Origin: Ectobius pallidus
Lineage: Eukaryota; Arthropoda; Insecta; Blattodea; Ectobiidae
Direction: 5' to 3'
Assembly: GCA_964059195.1 (NCBI GenBank)
Contig: CAXKWD010000004.1
Span: 121,430,043-121,494,042, forward strand
Length of the DNA stretch: 64,000 nt
Part shown: piece after piece, positions 11,205 through 20,652 of the stretch
Layout: each line of letters begins with the position of its first letter
Numbering within the stretch: the stretch's first letter is position 1
Notes under the pieces: generated by a model
The model's input: the letters and a program-made list of their open reading frames with translations, nothing else
Databases searched by the model: none
What the model was told of the DNA's origin: nothing
Program-made: the position numbers and the translations under genes

Positions 11205-11530
11205 TTTTTCCAAATTCTCCTCACTTAAACTCATGCGTTTATCAGTTTAGGACATTCTTGAACGCAGAAAAGGATCTTTCAACTTCACAAGAAGTAACAG
11301 GTGCATACTTAAGGGAAGAAATTTGACTGAGGGTGATGTCGAATTCCATGTCTTTTAGATTTTTTCCACATAATACGTCTTACACTGTTTTCAGAAGTTT
11401 AAGATCAGGATTTGAACTAAGTACCTTCTTAAGTTTTTCCCTACTTAACTGACACCCATTTCTCCACAACACGATTCTAAAGATAATTATTCAACGTCTT
11501 CAACAATGGCTAGTGACTGACAAATTCAAG
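11205..11530 (-). pseudogene. hAT transposase C-terminal (dimerisation) region
   Basis: The minus strand reads MEFDITLSQISSLKYAPVTS, then CEVERSFSAFKNVL and, after a 1-base frameshift, DKRMSLSEENLEK. VERSFS followed by a Lys/Arg-rich turn is the signature of the hAT C-terminal domain, here closest to the CGGBP1-associated type (recollection). The last codons continue beyond the fold-back insert as TRYILF and a stop just left of 8337, showing the two parts were once joined. More N-terminal frames are stop-ridden. Confidence 0.8.
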
Positions 11531-12065
11531 CAGGGAGCATTCTGGTGTATAGCAGTTTTCTTTCAATAGAAGGTGGTGGGGGTAAGCGAGTCGGCATTTT
11601 CTTTTGTAGCCTGGTGTATTATATTACTGTTTATTTAGGGTAAACAGTAGTTTGCACTCTCAAATCTATGGAGGTGGCAGACTCTGTTGCCAAGTCAATC
11701 AAATAACAATGGTAATACAATACAACATTTTTTATAAAATGATACGTTTCTTTGAAAAGCCGAGATTTTAGGGAGGCACATTCATAATAAGCACAGTTAT
11801 GCATGGTAACTTGATATTATGCACTAAAGCCAGATAATGAGGGTTTATATGCATTAAAAACGTCTGAATATGCTATATTAAACCAAAAAAATCCAAAACA
11901 TGCATTATGCATGGATTTTGTCATAAAAAGGCCGAAATATGCAAACATGCATGGAAAAAGTATGGTTATTTGGATTCCATAAGTCATGTAATGAGTAACT
12001 ACAAAGTTTGAGAAATGTAACCGAAGTATATAAAAACATGCATTTGCATGGAAATCCGGGCTCTA

Positions 12066-12073
12066 GTGATGAG
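12066..12073. repeat. hAT target-site duplication, right copy
   Basis: Exact GTGATGAG repeat of 8159-8166, directly after the right terminus of the hAT element. Confidence 0.9.
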
Positions 12074-12925
12074 CATTCTCAAATGAAAAACTCAAAATTA
12101 TTAGATTCTTGGAAGTTCTCAAGAAAGCAAGAATCATATAAAAAGTATTTAAATGATTTAATGCAAGAGAAGCATCAAGTGAGGATGAGTTCTAGCTCAG
12201 TCATATCACTTTGGTTAACTTCATTAATGCAGTATAAGTTTTGCTGGCAAGCAAGGCATATATATATATGAATGCAAAGCTACCATACGTATAGGGCAGT
12301 TTAGTGTTGCCAGAATGCCAATGTTTAACAGACCATCACAAGGTAGTGTTTTGCACTAGCATCAAACTTGGTAATGATACGCTAGTGTAGAAATCACTCT
12401 TATTCAAGCCAAACATTACTCTGTAAGAAAGCAAACGTTGGTAATCTTGCTTATTTTGATAAGAAAGTAGAAATGCAAACTTAGAAATTCTTTCGATGTT
12501 TGATTAAGGTTACAGCTTACTTCACTTGACATAATTATGTAAGTTAAGTTTATGCTTAGTGATCATAATAAAGAAGGAGTTAGCTATGATGTGATGATAT
12601 TCATATGACACAATACATAAGGTGCACCAATGGCAGACAAATAGTCACCTTTTCCCTTCTTCATGTTCAGCTTGCTGTAAAAAATAACTGCTTTAGCCGA
12701 AAAGGCAGAGCTCCAGTCAGAGAGATATTCTTGGAACATCATTAACTGGTGAATGATTGGTATCTCAAATCGGGTGATTGGCTACAAGATCTGATCGGCA
12801 CATAATGGTCACCTTAACTACAATCTGTAAGTAGCTTACAGCACTTTATTCTATCACTTACCACTGCCAGAGTTAATACTGATATCACATACAATTTAAT
12901 TATTCTTTACTAAATTCTATTATTA
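12074..12925. other. No gene recognised
   Basis: Joining the hAT empty site gives a short open stretch (SDEHSQMKNSKLLDSWKF and onward to about 12270) that could be a fragment of an older coding sequence. It has no motif I recognise. The remainder is anonymous. Confidence 0.3.
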
Positions 12926-13056
12926 CCGGTCATGGAAACCACCATTAACTGTCATGGGTGTCGGCATGCAGACCACATGCCCCCCAATCCTGCCATCTGC
13001 CTACGATAGATGATGCAGCAGTTGAATGGTAGGCCTTCAGGGATGTAGCACCAAGG
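12926..13056. repeat. Dispersed repeat, copy 2
   Basis: Same family and orientation as 4276-4416, with scattered substitutions and a short internal deletion near 13038. It starts accggtcatggaaaccacca. Confidence 0.75.
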
Positions 13057-13675
13057 AGTTTAGTTTTTCAATTTCACTATTGTACAACTCAAAATTCCTA
13101 TTTACATTTTTATTCTTATAATAAAACTGAGTCACTTGTGTTTCAAGATATTGGGGGATATGCATAAAACAGAGTATGAGGTTTATACTTGCAGATTTCA
13201 AGTTTCTACTTGCAGTCATATGCATAAAAATCCAGCGGACTTCCTCACTCACTGTGTCCATGTGACTGCATGCTACGTGGGTGGTTCGCACGGAATATAT
13301 GGACATTCTAGAAAGAACGAAAACTACAAATAATGTAGGGACACCCCCGTGGCATTGCAGATGCGTCGGAAACAACCCCTGCGGCTTTTTATTACGAAAA
13401 TTTGCGAAAATAAAATACTTGAATTTTTATTTTGAATCCCTCTGCCAGTACTAGGTACTACAGGTAGAGGAAATATTGTGTAGACCCCGAAATTTGATGT
13501 CATGTTTTGAGGTTCCCTGAATCAAAAAATATTATTTTCAGAAAGATGTTTGTCTGCATAGCTCGAGAGGAAAAAATTGTATAAAAACAAAATTATTAAT
13601 TAAGCTTGGGTATCTTTTGGGGATGTGGAGATTGGCCACTTTACACAAAGAAAAGTTCGGGGTCTAACGATTTTG
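13057..13675. other. No gene recognised
   Basis: Two overlapping ORFs on opposite strands (13037-13375) show no family features. The rest is anonymous sequence up to the LINE tail. Confidence 0.3.
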
Positions 13676-13830
13676 TTTCATCATCATCATCATCCTGACA
13701 TGTAGTAGTCCTGTAAGAACTGTTACGACTACAAAAAATTTTCCGTCCATCTTTTTGGAGGGCGACCAAGTGATCTCTTCCCATGTGGTTGGTAGTTCAA
13801 GATTGCTCTGGGGATCCTGTCTCTGGCCAT
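13676..13830 (-). pseudogene. LINE 3' end, left of the LTR element insertion
   Basis: The minus strand continues the LINE protein at 20262-20535 as MARDRIPRAILNYQPHGKRS and LGRPPKRW, the usual last segment of RTE/BovB-like proteins. A short 3' region follows and ends in ATGATGATG repeats (13680-13694), a simple tail typical of these LINEs. The two halves were separated by the LTR element at 13835-20261. Confidence 0.75.
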
Positions 13831-13834
13831 CCGT
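13831..13834. repeat. Target-site duplication CCGT, left
   Basis: CCGT here is repeated at 20262-20265, on the outer sides of the two LTRs. Removing the LTR element and one copy restores the LINE codons. Confidence 0.85.
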
Positions 13835-14703
13835 TGAGGCGGTACACTGGAGGTTGAAGGTGGACGGGATGTGTGAAGGGATTTCTTCGGGAAATGTACT
13901 TACTTCGAACCTCCGTCGGAGTCCTTTTGGTTATGCACCTCAAACTTCCACGGCTACCTTTGCCCAGGGTATTGCACGAATCATCTCAGGATAGTGTTAT
14001 AGCTAGTTATACCTTTTGAAATGATAACCACACTATAAACTTTTAACTATCAGAATTTATTCATATGAACTGTGAGTTGTGTAACTGTTTGTGCGTCGTC
14101 ACCACTTTTAGTTTCACTTGTCATTTACTTACGTGAATTATATTCTTCTTATTTATCACAAATGAAATAAAACTCACACGCTTATATCTTCTGCATGCGT
14201 TGTGCTTCATATGTGATAGTGGCTGTGAGAATCGCCTTAGCTAGGTTTAGTTTTCCGCGACTTCTCCAAGGAGTACGATACAACGATCTGCTCTGTTCGA
14301 AGAGTAATGATGGAGTGTCGTTCTACCGACGCTATCTTTCGCGGTTAAGGATGCTTTTCTCCCATTGGCTACATGTTTCGTTACGTAAATTATTCTTATT
14401 GGTTAAGCCAATTCGCGGGTTGGGATTATGAACTTAGTATGTTGTATTTTAAATACATACGTTTCTTTTACAGTTAATATTTGGAATTTGGAATTAAGAA
14501 ATAATAATAATAATCGGATTTTGAATACATACGTTTCTTTTACAGTTAATGTTTCGAATTTGGAAACATAAAATAATAATAATAATCGAAATGAGAATTT
14601 TGATACCGAAAATAATAATAATAATAATTTGGATAATTTGAATAAATATTAATTATCTATTGTTTTATAAATAAACCGAAAGGGTGGAATAATTCCAGTT
14701 TCA
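13835..14703 (-). repeat. 3' LTR of the gypsy-like element
   Basis: An 869-bp direct repeat of 19395-20261. In plus-strand reading it starts TGAGGCGG and ends CCAGTTTCA, so it has the TG...CA ends of an LTR. About ten differences from the other LTR were noted by eye, so the insertion is fairly recent. AATAATAAT-rich stretches near 14500-14630 are shared by both copies. The short ORF at 14195-14431 is repeated in the other LTR and is not a separate gene. Confidence 0.95.
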
Positions 14704-15766
14704 AATGCCCCTGTGTTAATTTAATTATGTCCGAAAAGGTAAATAATTAAATTAACACATCATACCCCAGAATATTTATTCTTATCAATTTTGAATTACG
14801 CTTGAATTAGTTAAAACTCAAAATGAATATTTGAAGTGGTGGATGACGACATATGAATCAGTGTAACATAAGTGTATGTGTCAAACATTACAACTTTCCA
14901 TTTAAATAATTCTTACCAAAATTATTTGTATACAAACAACTTAAATCAGGGTTGTATCACCTTGCATTCTTTTAACACAATATTTTTTTAAAAAATGAAA
15001 ACTATTGGAACAATATACGAAAATAATATTAAACATTTTTAACTTGAAACAACTCCTTGAGAAACAAACATATTTTGTGTATATCAGCACTTTTTGTTAG
15101 TCATAGAGAATATTTGATATATATGTCGAGATTTCGCTCATCGTTCTTACAATATCGCTTACTTATTTCTTTTACACGAATTCTCTTTCTTGAATCACTG
15201 CTTAACATGTGTTTTCATATGACATACAAATGTAACACACCATATATTAACAAACAAATATGCAATTTCACACTATGTTGTTCTTTTATAACAACATTAC
15301 TCTTTCAAATAATAAACATTTTATATACAACATTACCCTCTTAAAATAACAAACAATTTTATATACATATATCACATTAATGTTCAATCCTATCTCTCTA
15401 CTATATACAACATCTTAAACTTTCTATATTTAAATCATATGTATTTATATATTTTATTTACAACATTTCCATATTCTCAGGGTTCGGTGTCGGATCATGT
15501 TCGCACATTTAAGCAATTCATACCTTTTATTCAATTTCAGCTTATCTCTCTTTTGCATATTAATTATTAAGCTAGAACCACTTATTTTTACATTAATTAT
15601 TAATCAAGCATTACTTATAATCCATAATCCTTTGTATTCATCTTTTAACTTTATCAATATCTTATTTTTGGCACAATATCACTGCAAAATACTTCTTGAA
15701 TTATTTATTTTATTATTGACACAACTATCTGTTACTATAGCAAAGTGATCTACTCTTCTTGAATGT
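14704..15766. other. Non-coding 3' part of the gypsy-like element
   Basis: Very AT-rich sequence between the truncated pol and the 3' LTR. No envelope or integrase motif is visible on the minus strand. The plus-strand ORFs at 15057-15748 are low-complexity F/L/I-rich readings and are probably chance. Confidence 0.5.
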
Positions 15767-16916
15767 TTAACGTAACGTCTTTATGTACTTTAAAGTCGAA
15801 ATTTCAATTACTCCTGAATCTAACATTTTCTGAATTGTCATATCAGCTTCCTTTTTCAATGCAATCGGAATTGGTCTACTCTTATATGCGAATTCGTCTA
15901 CTGGTTCGATGTCAAATTTATGTTCGTAAATATTACAGAGTCCTACATTTTCTGAAAATACTTCCTTATTCTTGACTAGTATCGAAAACAATCTATCACG
16001 TTGGTTTTCATCTAAGTTATGAGCCATATCTACTTTCTCCTTCAAAATAACCATTGTCGTAGAGTTCGCGCTAGGGTCGGCTTCTTTTACTTCGCTCGTA
16101 GAGACATAACCTATTTCTACTCGCCCTATGTTGACATCCCCGTCAACTTTATTCTCATATCTATCAGCGCAGTCATCACAATTCAATGTCATACATTTAA
16201 ATACTTCCTCATCATTATTTATATCATCGCAGCATGGGCCTACTTTATGAATCATCATACCATTCATCTGAATATTTTCTACTATAAACGTCTCGTACGG
16301 AATATCATTGTCACCTATCTCGCTAGACGCGTCTCTCCTACTCAAATCATTATCGAATGGAATGCTCATCCTATATCCTCGTAAATTCAATACTAGATTG
16401 TTATCTTCAAAACTTATTATACTGTTGTACTCGGTAAACACATCGACTCCAATAATAACATCTGTTACTAATTTCGGTACTACTAAGAAAAATATTTCAA
16501 ATTTTACATCACCAATGTTGACATCTAACATGCATTGAAATTTTACTGATTGTTTCGCTCTTTTAATCGCTACCGTGCATGATAATCCGCAAATGGGAAT
16601 TGAAATTAACTTGACTTTGTTTTGGATTAGCTTGTTGTACAAAGATTCACTTATTACGCTATTAGAACATCCTGTGTCTACTAATGCAGTCTTTTCATAA
16701 TTTCCTATCACTACTTTTATTCTAGGAGGATCCATAATAACCTCACTCTTGTTTGCATTACTCTTTTCTTCACTAGGCTTACTACTTGAGAAATCTCCTT
16801 GTGCCTGAATACTGTATATGGGTTCTATTTGTTTGTCTGAATTCACTGAACTTGTGCCAACACCATCCGAACCCTCGAGATATTGGCTTTCTAGTTTAAC
16901 GGTTGTGCATTACCGC
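15767..16916 (-). pseudogene. Gypsy-like protease and truncated reverse transcriptase start
   Basis: The reading frame is open from about 16916; the first ATG/GTG-type start is at 16846. The retroviral-type aspartic protease active site is ALVDTGCSNSVIS (D57-T58-G59 counted from 16846). The usual linker follows, then the N-terminal edge of the reverse transcriptase, PVDEFAYKSRPIPIALKKEA and MLDSGVIEIS. The family normally continues into SPY-N-P and the polymerase palm, but here the frame runs into TLKYIKTLR and stops, so a deletion junction lies near 15800-15815. It is in a different frame from the upstream gag end, with no overlap. Confidence 0.85.
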
Positions 16917-16940
16917 CATTTTCCTGGTCATGAACTTCTA

Positions 16941-17540
16941 CTATGTCATCAGATACATTTTCATTCCGTGCACATTGTTGAATGGTCTGGCTCTAGGATT
17001 CAACATGTTTTGTTGAGTCTCAACACTTTTGACTCGCCATTTACCATTATTTATTGACTGACCGGGCCTAACTTGACTATCATTACCATTGTTATCATTA
17101 CCTCTTCTATTGTATGTACGATTCTGGTACTTCCTACGATAACCTTGGTTCCTCATCCATGGCATCTTTTTCCAAGAGTTTGGATTATTTCCATTTCCGC
17201 CATTCTGTCTATTGAAGGTAACATGGTTAATCTGATTTCTTTCATTATTATTCCTATTGTATGGCCTATTTCCTGACCTGTTCTGAAAATATCTGGTATT
17301 ATTTCTATTCTGATTAGGCATAGGGCCTCTGTAAGTATTCCTAGCGTCATAACTTCTATCACAATTGTTTACATTACCTTCTGCCCCTACCCCAGAATTT
17401 GTAAACCTATTAGTGGGTGGGTACATCCTATCACTTAAATCAATATAGTTCTGCCTACCTCTGTAAGTATTTCTTTGTTCAAATGCAGCAAACAATTCTA
17501 ACATGTCTGCGAAGGTTCTGGGCTTAGCTACTATCAAATT
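16941..17540 (-). pseudogene. Nucleocapsid-like end of gag, beyond an in-frame stop
   Basis: It is in the same frame as the 582-codon gag ORF and separated from it only by a TAA at 17541-17543, so it was once one protein. It is very rich in Arg, Asn, Gly and Tyr (NTYRGRQNY, RNTYRGPMPNQNRNN, QNRTYNRRGNDNN). No C-x2-C-x4-H-x4-C zinc knuckle is present. RNA binding by basic RG-type repeats is likely by analogy (inference). The stop either inactivates gag or would need readthrough. Confidence 0.75.
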
Positions 17541-19289
17541 TTACCTTACATTCTCTGGAAAGTGATTTATTACAGTCTCCAACAATTCGAACTCATTTAA
17601 TGGAGGATCAACTTGTCTTCCTAATTCGGCCATTTCTAAAAAGTAATCAATCATTTTCTGACCTGATTCTGGTTCGTAGACACCATTTGCTAGTTGCATC
17701 CTGATATTGTTTCTCTTAGACAAACTCCAATATCTACTAATGAAGTTGCGTTTGAATTCTTCGAATGTTGTGGTCTCATTTGTGGTTAAATTAAACCAAT
17801 TCAAAGCTCTACCCTGTAATGCTTTCCGCACTATAATCATATACATATTAGGTGGGATGGCTCTCAATCTAAAATAATCATGAAGTTCGGTTAAGAAATT
17901 CTGTGGATTTGTATTATTGTTTTCGTCGAAAACAGGCAACTTGATTTCATTCATCAAGTAGTTTGGAAAGTTCCCACTTGACTGACTAATTCCTGTGGAT
18001 AAAGGTACATTGATATCCTGCATCTGGGAACCATTATGACTGTTAACCCTTTCATGACATCTGGGAGACCTACATGGTACTTGTGAATAAACTTCTTCAA
18101 CAATATTTCTACTCATATTGTTTCCCAGTTGCTGAATATTTACATCGTGGTTTACAGGTGAAGTAACAGGTACATTCAATCTACTTTCTAGTACACAAAT
18201 TCTACTCGTCAACAATTCCTCATCTTTATGTACTTTTCTACTTAATACTGTCAACTCCTCTTGTGCTTCAATAACTTGTATTTCTATGTCTTTCTGTTTA
18301 ACTTTTAATAGCTGATTCTTTTTCTCTAAATCATTCCTAACCTCATCATTTATTTTGGCAAAACCTATTAATGTTTCGTCGAAAGTATTTATCTGCATTT
18401 TCATGAGTGAAACATTACTATCTAGTTCTGAGACGTTAGCTACAATAACTTTCATTTCCTCATTTGCATTAGAAATGTCAGTTTGCATTGTTTGCAGATT
18501 AGTACTAACATTTGCAATAACCTCTTTAACTTCTGCTATGTCACTATTTACAATGGTTTGAATATTCTCTAATGCTACTGTGACGTCACTATTAATCTGA
18601 TCTTTGAAGTCACCTAACCTTTCTTGTATCTCATTTACTACTTCTTGTTTTAAATCATCTTTCAATTTTGTTAAGTTCTCGTCCATTTGTACCAACTTCA
18701 AACTAATGTTTTCGTTTACATCTGTTTTTACATTATTTACATCAGTTTTAACCTCATTAACATCTGTACTTACTTTGTCAATCTTACTGCTCAATTTATT
18801 AAACATCTGTTGCATGAAACATTTAATTGAATTCTCTAACTGATCATCTGAAGATTCGTTGCCTTCACGCCTATTCACATTTTCATTTGAAATGGAAACA
18901 TCTGTTTCTACCTGAACTTCCATATCTGTTTCAATCTCATCTACTAACTGTAAACTACTATCAGCACTTATATTGTCTACAATACCTTCCATTTCAGTGT
19001 TAGTTAGCAAATCCTGTCCATTCTCTTGTATATTTGAACTTTCCTCCTGTGGCGACATAATTTCACGGCTTCTAAGTTTCATCCGGAATCTTAAATATAA
19101 CACCTTACTTGTTTGCAGGCTTCGCAGGCTTCGACAATTACTTTCAGGCTGGAAGTTGATTGTTGTCGGATGTTGTGGGATGGTCACAGCTGCTACTGCA
19201 TAATGTTGAACACCTGGCTGGCCTCCTGATGGCGTGATGACGTGATGTGGATTGTTGCGCGTCGCGATACCTAGCTTGCGATTTCTCAC
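17541..19289 (-). CDS. Gag (capsid) of the gypsy-like element
   Basis: 582 codons; the likely true start is the Met at about 19082 (MKLRSREIM), because the preceding residues look like 5' leader. The N-terminal half is acidic and then a long heptad-rich coiled coil, with repeated VKTDVN and VSTNLQTMQTDIS-type words at about residues 170-370. The C-terminal part (FLTELHDYFRLRAIPPNMYM, GRALNWFNL, FEEFKRNFISRYW, IDYFLEMAEL) is the Retrotrans_gag capsid fold. The ORF ends at TAA 17541-17543, where the same frame continues as the nucleocapsid-like part. Gag assembles the particle that carries element RNA. Confidence 0.85.
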   Translation of the reverse strand: MRNRKLGIATRNNPHHVITPSGGQPGVQHYAVAAVTIPQHPTTINFQPESNCRSLRSLQTSKVLYLRFRMKLRSREIMSPQEESSNIQENGQDLLTNTEMEGIVDNISADSSLQLVDEIETDMEVQVETDVSISNENVNRREGNESSDDQLENSIKCFMQQMFNKLSSKIDKVSTDVNEVKTDVNNVKTDVNENISLKLVQMDENLTKLKDDLKQEVVNEIQERLGDFKDQINSDVTVALENIQTIVNSDIAEVKEVIANVSTNLQTMQTDISNANEEMKVIVANVSELDSNVSLMKMQINTFDETLIGFAKINDEVRNDLEKKNQLLKVKQKDIEIQVIEAQEELTVLSRKVHKDEELLTSRICVLESRLNVPVTSPVNHDVNIQQLGNNMSRNIVEEVYSQVPCRSPRCHERVNSHNGSQMQDINVPLSTGISQSSGNFPNYLMNEIKLPVFDENNNTNPQNFLTELHDYFRLRAIPPNMYMIIVRKALQGRALNWFNLTTNETTTFEEFKRNFISRYWSLSKRNNIRMQLANGVYEPESGQKMIDYFLEMAELGRQVDPPLNEFELLETVINHFPENVR

Positions 19290-19374
19290 GTTAATCTGTG
19301 TAACACAATTCTGCTCGCTAATGTCCTAATTAGATTTTATTCACAGAGTCTTTTTATTGTTCTAATCTAGCCAC

Positions 19375-19394
19375 ACGTTGTTGCGCCAAAATGT
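19375..19394 (-). promoter_or_regulatory. Primer binding site candidate
   Basis: Just inside the 5' LTR the minus strand reads acattTTGGCGCAACAACG. A TGGCGCA start next to an LTR is what a tRNA 3' end (CCA plus acceptor stem) would pair with; a tRNA-Ser primer is possible. The offset of a few bases from the LTR edge is usual for gypsy elements. Confidence 0.5.
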
Positions 19395-20261
19395 TGAGGT
19401 GGTACTGGGGGTTGAAAGGTGGACGGGTTGTGTGAAGGGATTTCTTCGGGAAATGTACTTACTTCAAACCTCCGTCGGAGTCCTTTTGGTTATGCACCTC
19501 AAACTTCCACGGCTACCTTTGCCCAGGGTATTGCACGAATCATCTCAGGATAGTGTTATAGCTAGTTATACCTTTTGAAATGATAACCACACTATAAACT
19601 TTTAACTATCAGAATTTATTCATATGAACTGTGAGTTGTGTAACTGTTTGTGCGTCGTCACCACTTTTAGTTTCACTTGTCATTTACTTACGTGAATTAT
19701 ATTCTTCTTATTTATCACAAATGAAATAAAACTCACACGCTTATATCTTCTGAATGCGTTGTGCTTCATATGTGATAGTGGCTGTGAGAATCGCCATACT
19801 AGGTTTAGTTTTCCGCGACTTCTCCAAGGAGTACGATACAACGATCTGCTCTGTTCGAAGAGTAATGATGGAGTGTCGTTCTACCGACGCTATCTTTCGC
19901 GGTTAAGGATGCTTTTCTCCCATTGGCTACATGTTTCGTTACGTAAATTATTCTTATTGGTTAAGCCAATTCGCGGGTTGGGATTATGAACTTAGTACGT
20001 TGTATTTTAAATACATACGTTTCTTTTACAGTTAATATTTGGAATTTGGAATTAAGAAATAATAATAATAATTGGATTTTGAATACATACGTTTCTTTTA
20101 CAGTTAATGTTTTGAATTTGGAAACATAAAATAATAATAATAATCGAAATGAGAATTTTGATACCGAAAATAATAATAATAATAATTTGGATAATTTGAA
20201 TAAATATTAATTATCTATTGTTTTATAAATAAACCGAAAGGGTGGAATAATTCCAGTTTCA
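19395..20261 (-). repeat. 5' LTR of the gypsy-like element
   Basis: An 867-bp copy of 13835-14703, bounded by TG and CA in plus-strand reading and followed by the CCGT target duplication. It would hold the promoter of the element transcript. Confidence 0.95.
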
Positions 20262-20265
20262 CCGT
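20262..20265. repeat. Target-site duplication CCGT, right
   Basis: Exact copy of 13831-13834, outside the 5' LTR. Confidence 0.85.
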
Positions 20266-20535
20266 CTTACATGCCGCAGCCAGTCCTCCTGATATTTCTG
20301 GATGTAGTCTAGAATTGGATCCATGTGGAGTTCCTGTAGTATATCTTCATTTTTGATGTGATCATATTTGGTGTGGCCCGCTGTCCTACGCATGAACCTC
20401 ATCTCACTGGCTGTAATTCTACTCCTGTCACATTGTCTTAGAGTCCACGCTTCACTGCCATAGCAGAGGACAGGTCTTGCAAGGGTTTTATATAAACGGA
20501 GTCGAGTGTGTCTCTGGACTAGGGAAGGTTTCATA
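20262..20535 (-). pseudogene. LINE reverse transcriptase C-terminal part (RTE/BovB-like)
   Basis: The minus-strand ORF reads HTRLRLYKTLARPVLCYGSE, AWTLRQCDRSRITASEMRFM, then WLRHVRR. This is the thumb/C-terminal region of RTE-like LINE proteins. The codons run straight into MARDRIP at 13830 once the LTR element is removed. The N-terminal palm is missing, so the element was truncated before or during insertion. Confidence 0.8.
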
Positions 20536-20547
20536 ACTTTATTGATT

Positions 20548-20652
20548 ATACCCAGTGAATGTACAGGGGATTGCTCACAAGGAAGAACAGTTGGATGACA
20601 TTCTTACAGGAAAACAAATCGCCATAGCAGTTATATCAGAAACAAACGATTT
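20548..20652 (+). pseudogene. LINE AP-endonuclease fragment
   Basis: The plus strand reads VNVQGIAHKEEQLDDILTGK then QIAIAVISETN, the first strand-helix unit of the AP-type endonuclease of RTE-like LINEs. The N and E of N-x-x-G and SET are typical active-site neighbours. It is only about 34 codons long. It lies head to head with the minus-strand RT piece ending at 20535, so the two are either separate insertions or a 5' inversion made during target-primed reverse transcription. Confidence 0.6.

Larger units (their letters stand above)
8167..12065 (-). mobile_element. hAT element with nested fold-back
   Basis: The ends are TAAAGCCCGGATTTTCATGC and, inverted on the right, TAGAGCCCGGATTTCCATGC. 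They differ at two positions and are flanked by a perfect 8-bp duplication. The transposase fragment inside runs on the minus strand. Only the C-terminal part of the gene remains, so the element was internally deleted. The fold-back at 8337-11204 then inserted in the last codons. Without that insert the element is about 1 kb. ATGCATG-rich subterminal words near both ends (8160-8270 and 11880-12050) are likely transposase binding repeats (inference). Confidence 0.9.
13835..20261 (-). mobile_element. Ty3/gypsy-like LTR retrotransposon, deleted for RT-RNase H-integrase
   Basis: A 6.4-kb element on the minus strand with matching LTRs and a perfect CCGT target duplication. Order in element direction: 5' LTR (20261-19395), a TGG-starting primer-site candidate just inside it (about 19388 down), gag (19289-17541), a basic nucleocapsid-like segment, protease and the first codons of the reverse transcriptase (to 15767), about 1.1 kb of non-coding AT-rich DNA, a weak purine stretch next to 14704, and the 3' LTR. 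The polymerase and integrase regions are absent. Such an element could only move using proteins from a relative. Confidence 0.9.

Noticed and set aside
14195..14431. A 78-codon ORF seen twice (also 19759-19989)
   Set aside because: Both lie in the two LTRs and are the same repeat; there is no sign of protein selection.
15057..15748. Plus-strand hydrophobic ORFs that could look like membrane proteins
   Set aside because: They are AT-driven F/L/I/N-rich readings of the non-coding 3' part of an LTR element and show no family features.
17073..18843. Plus-strand ORFs opposite gag
   Set aside because: They are antisense shadows of the coiled-coil and nucleocapsid regions.
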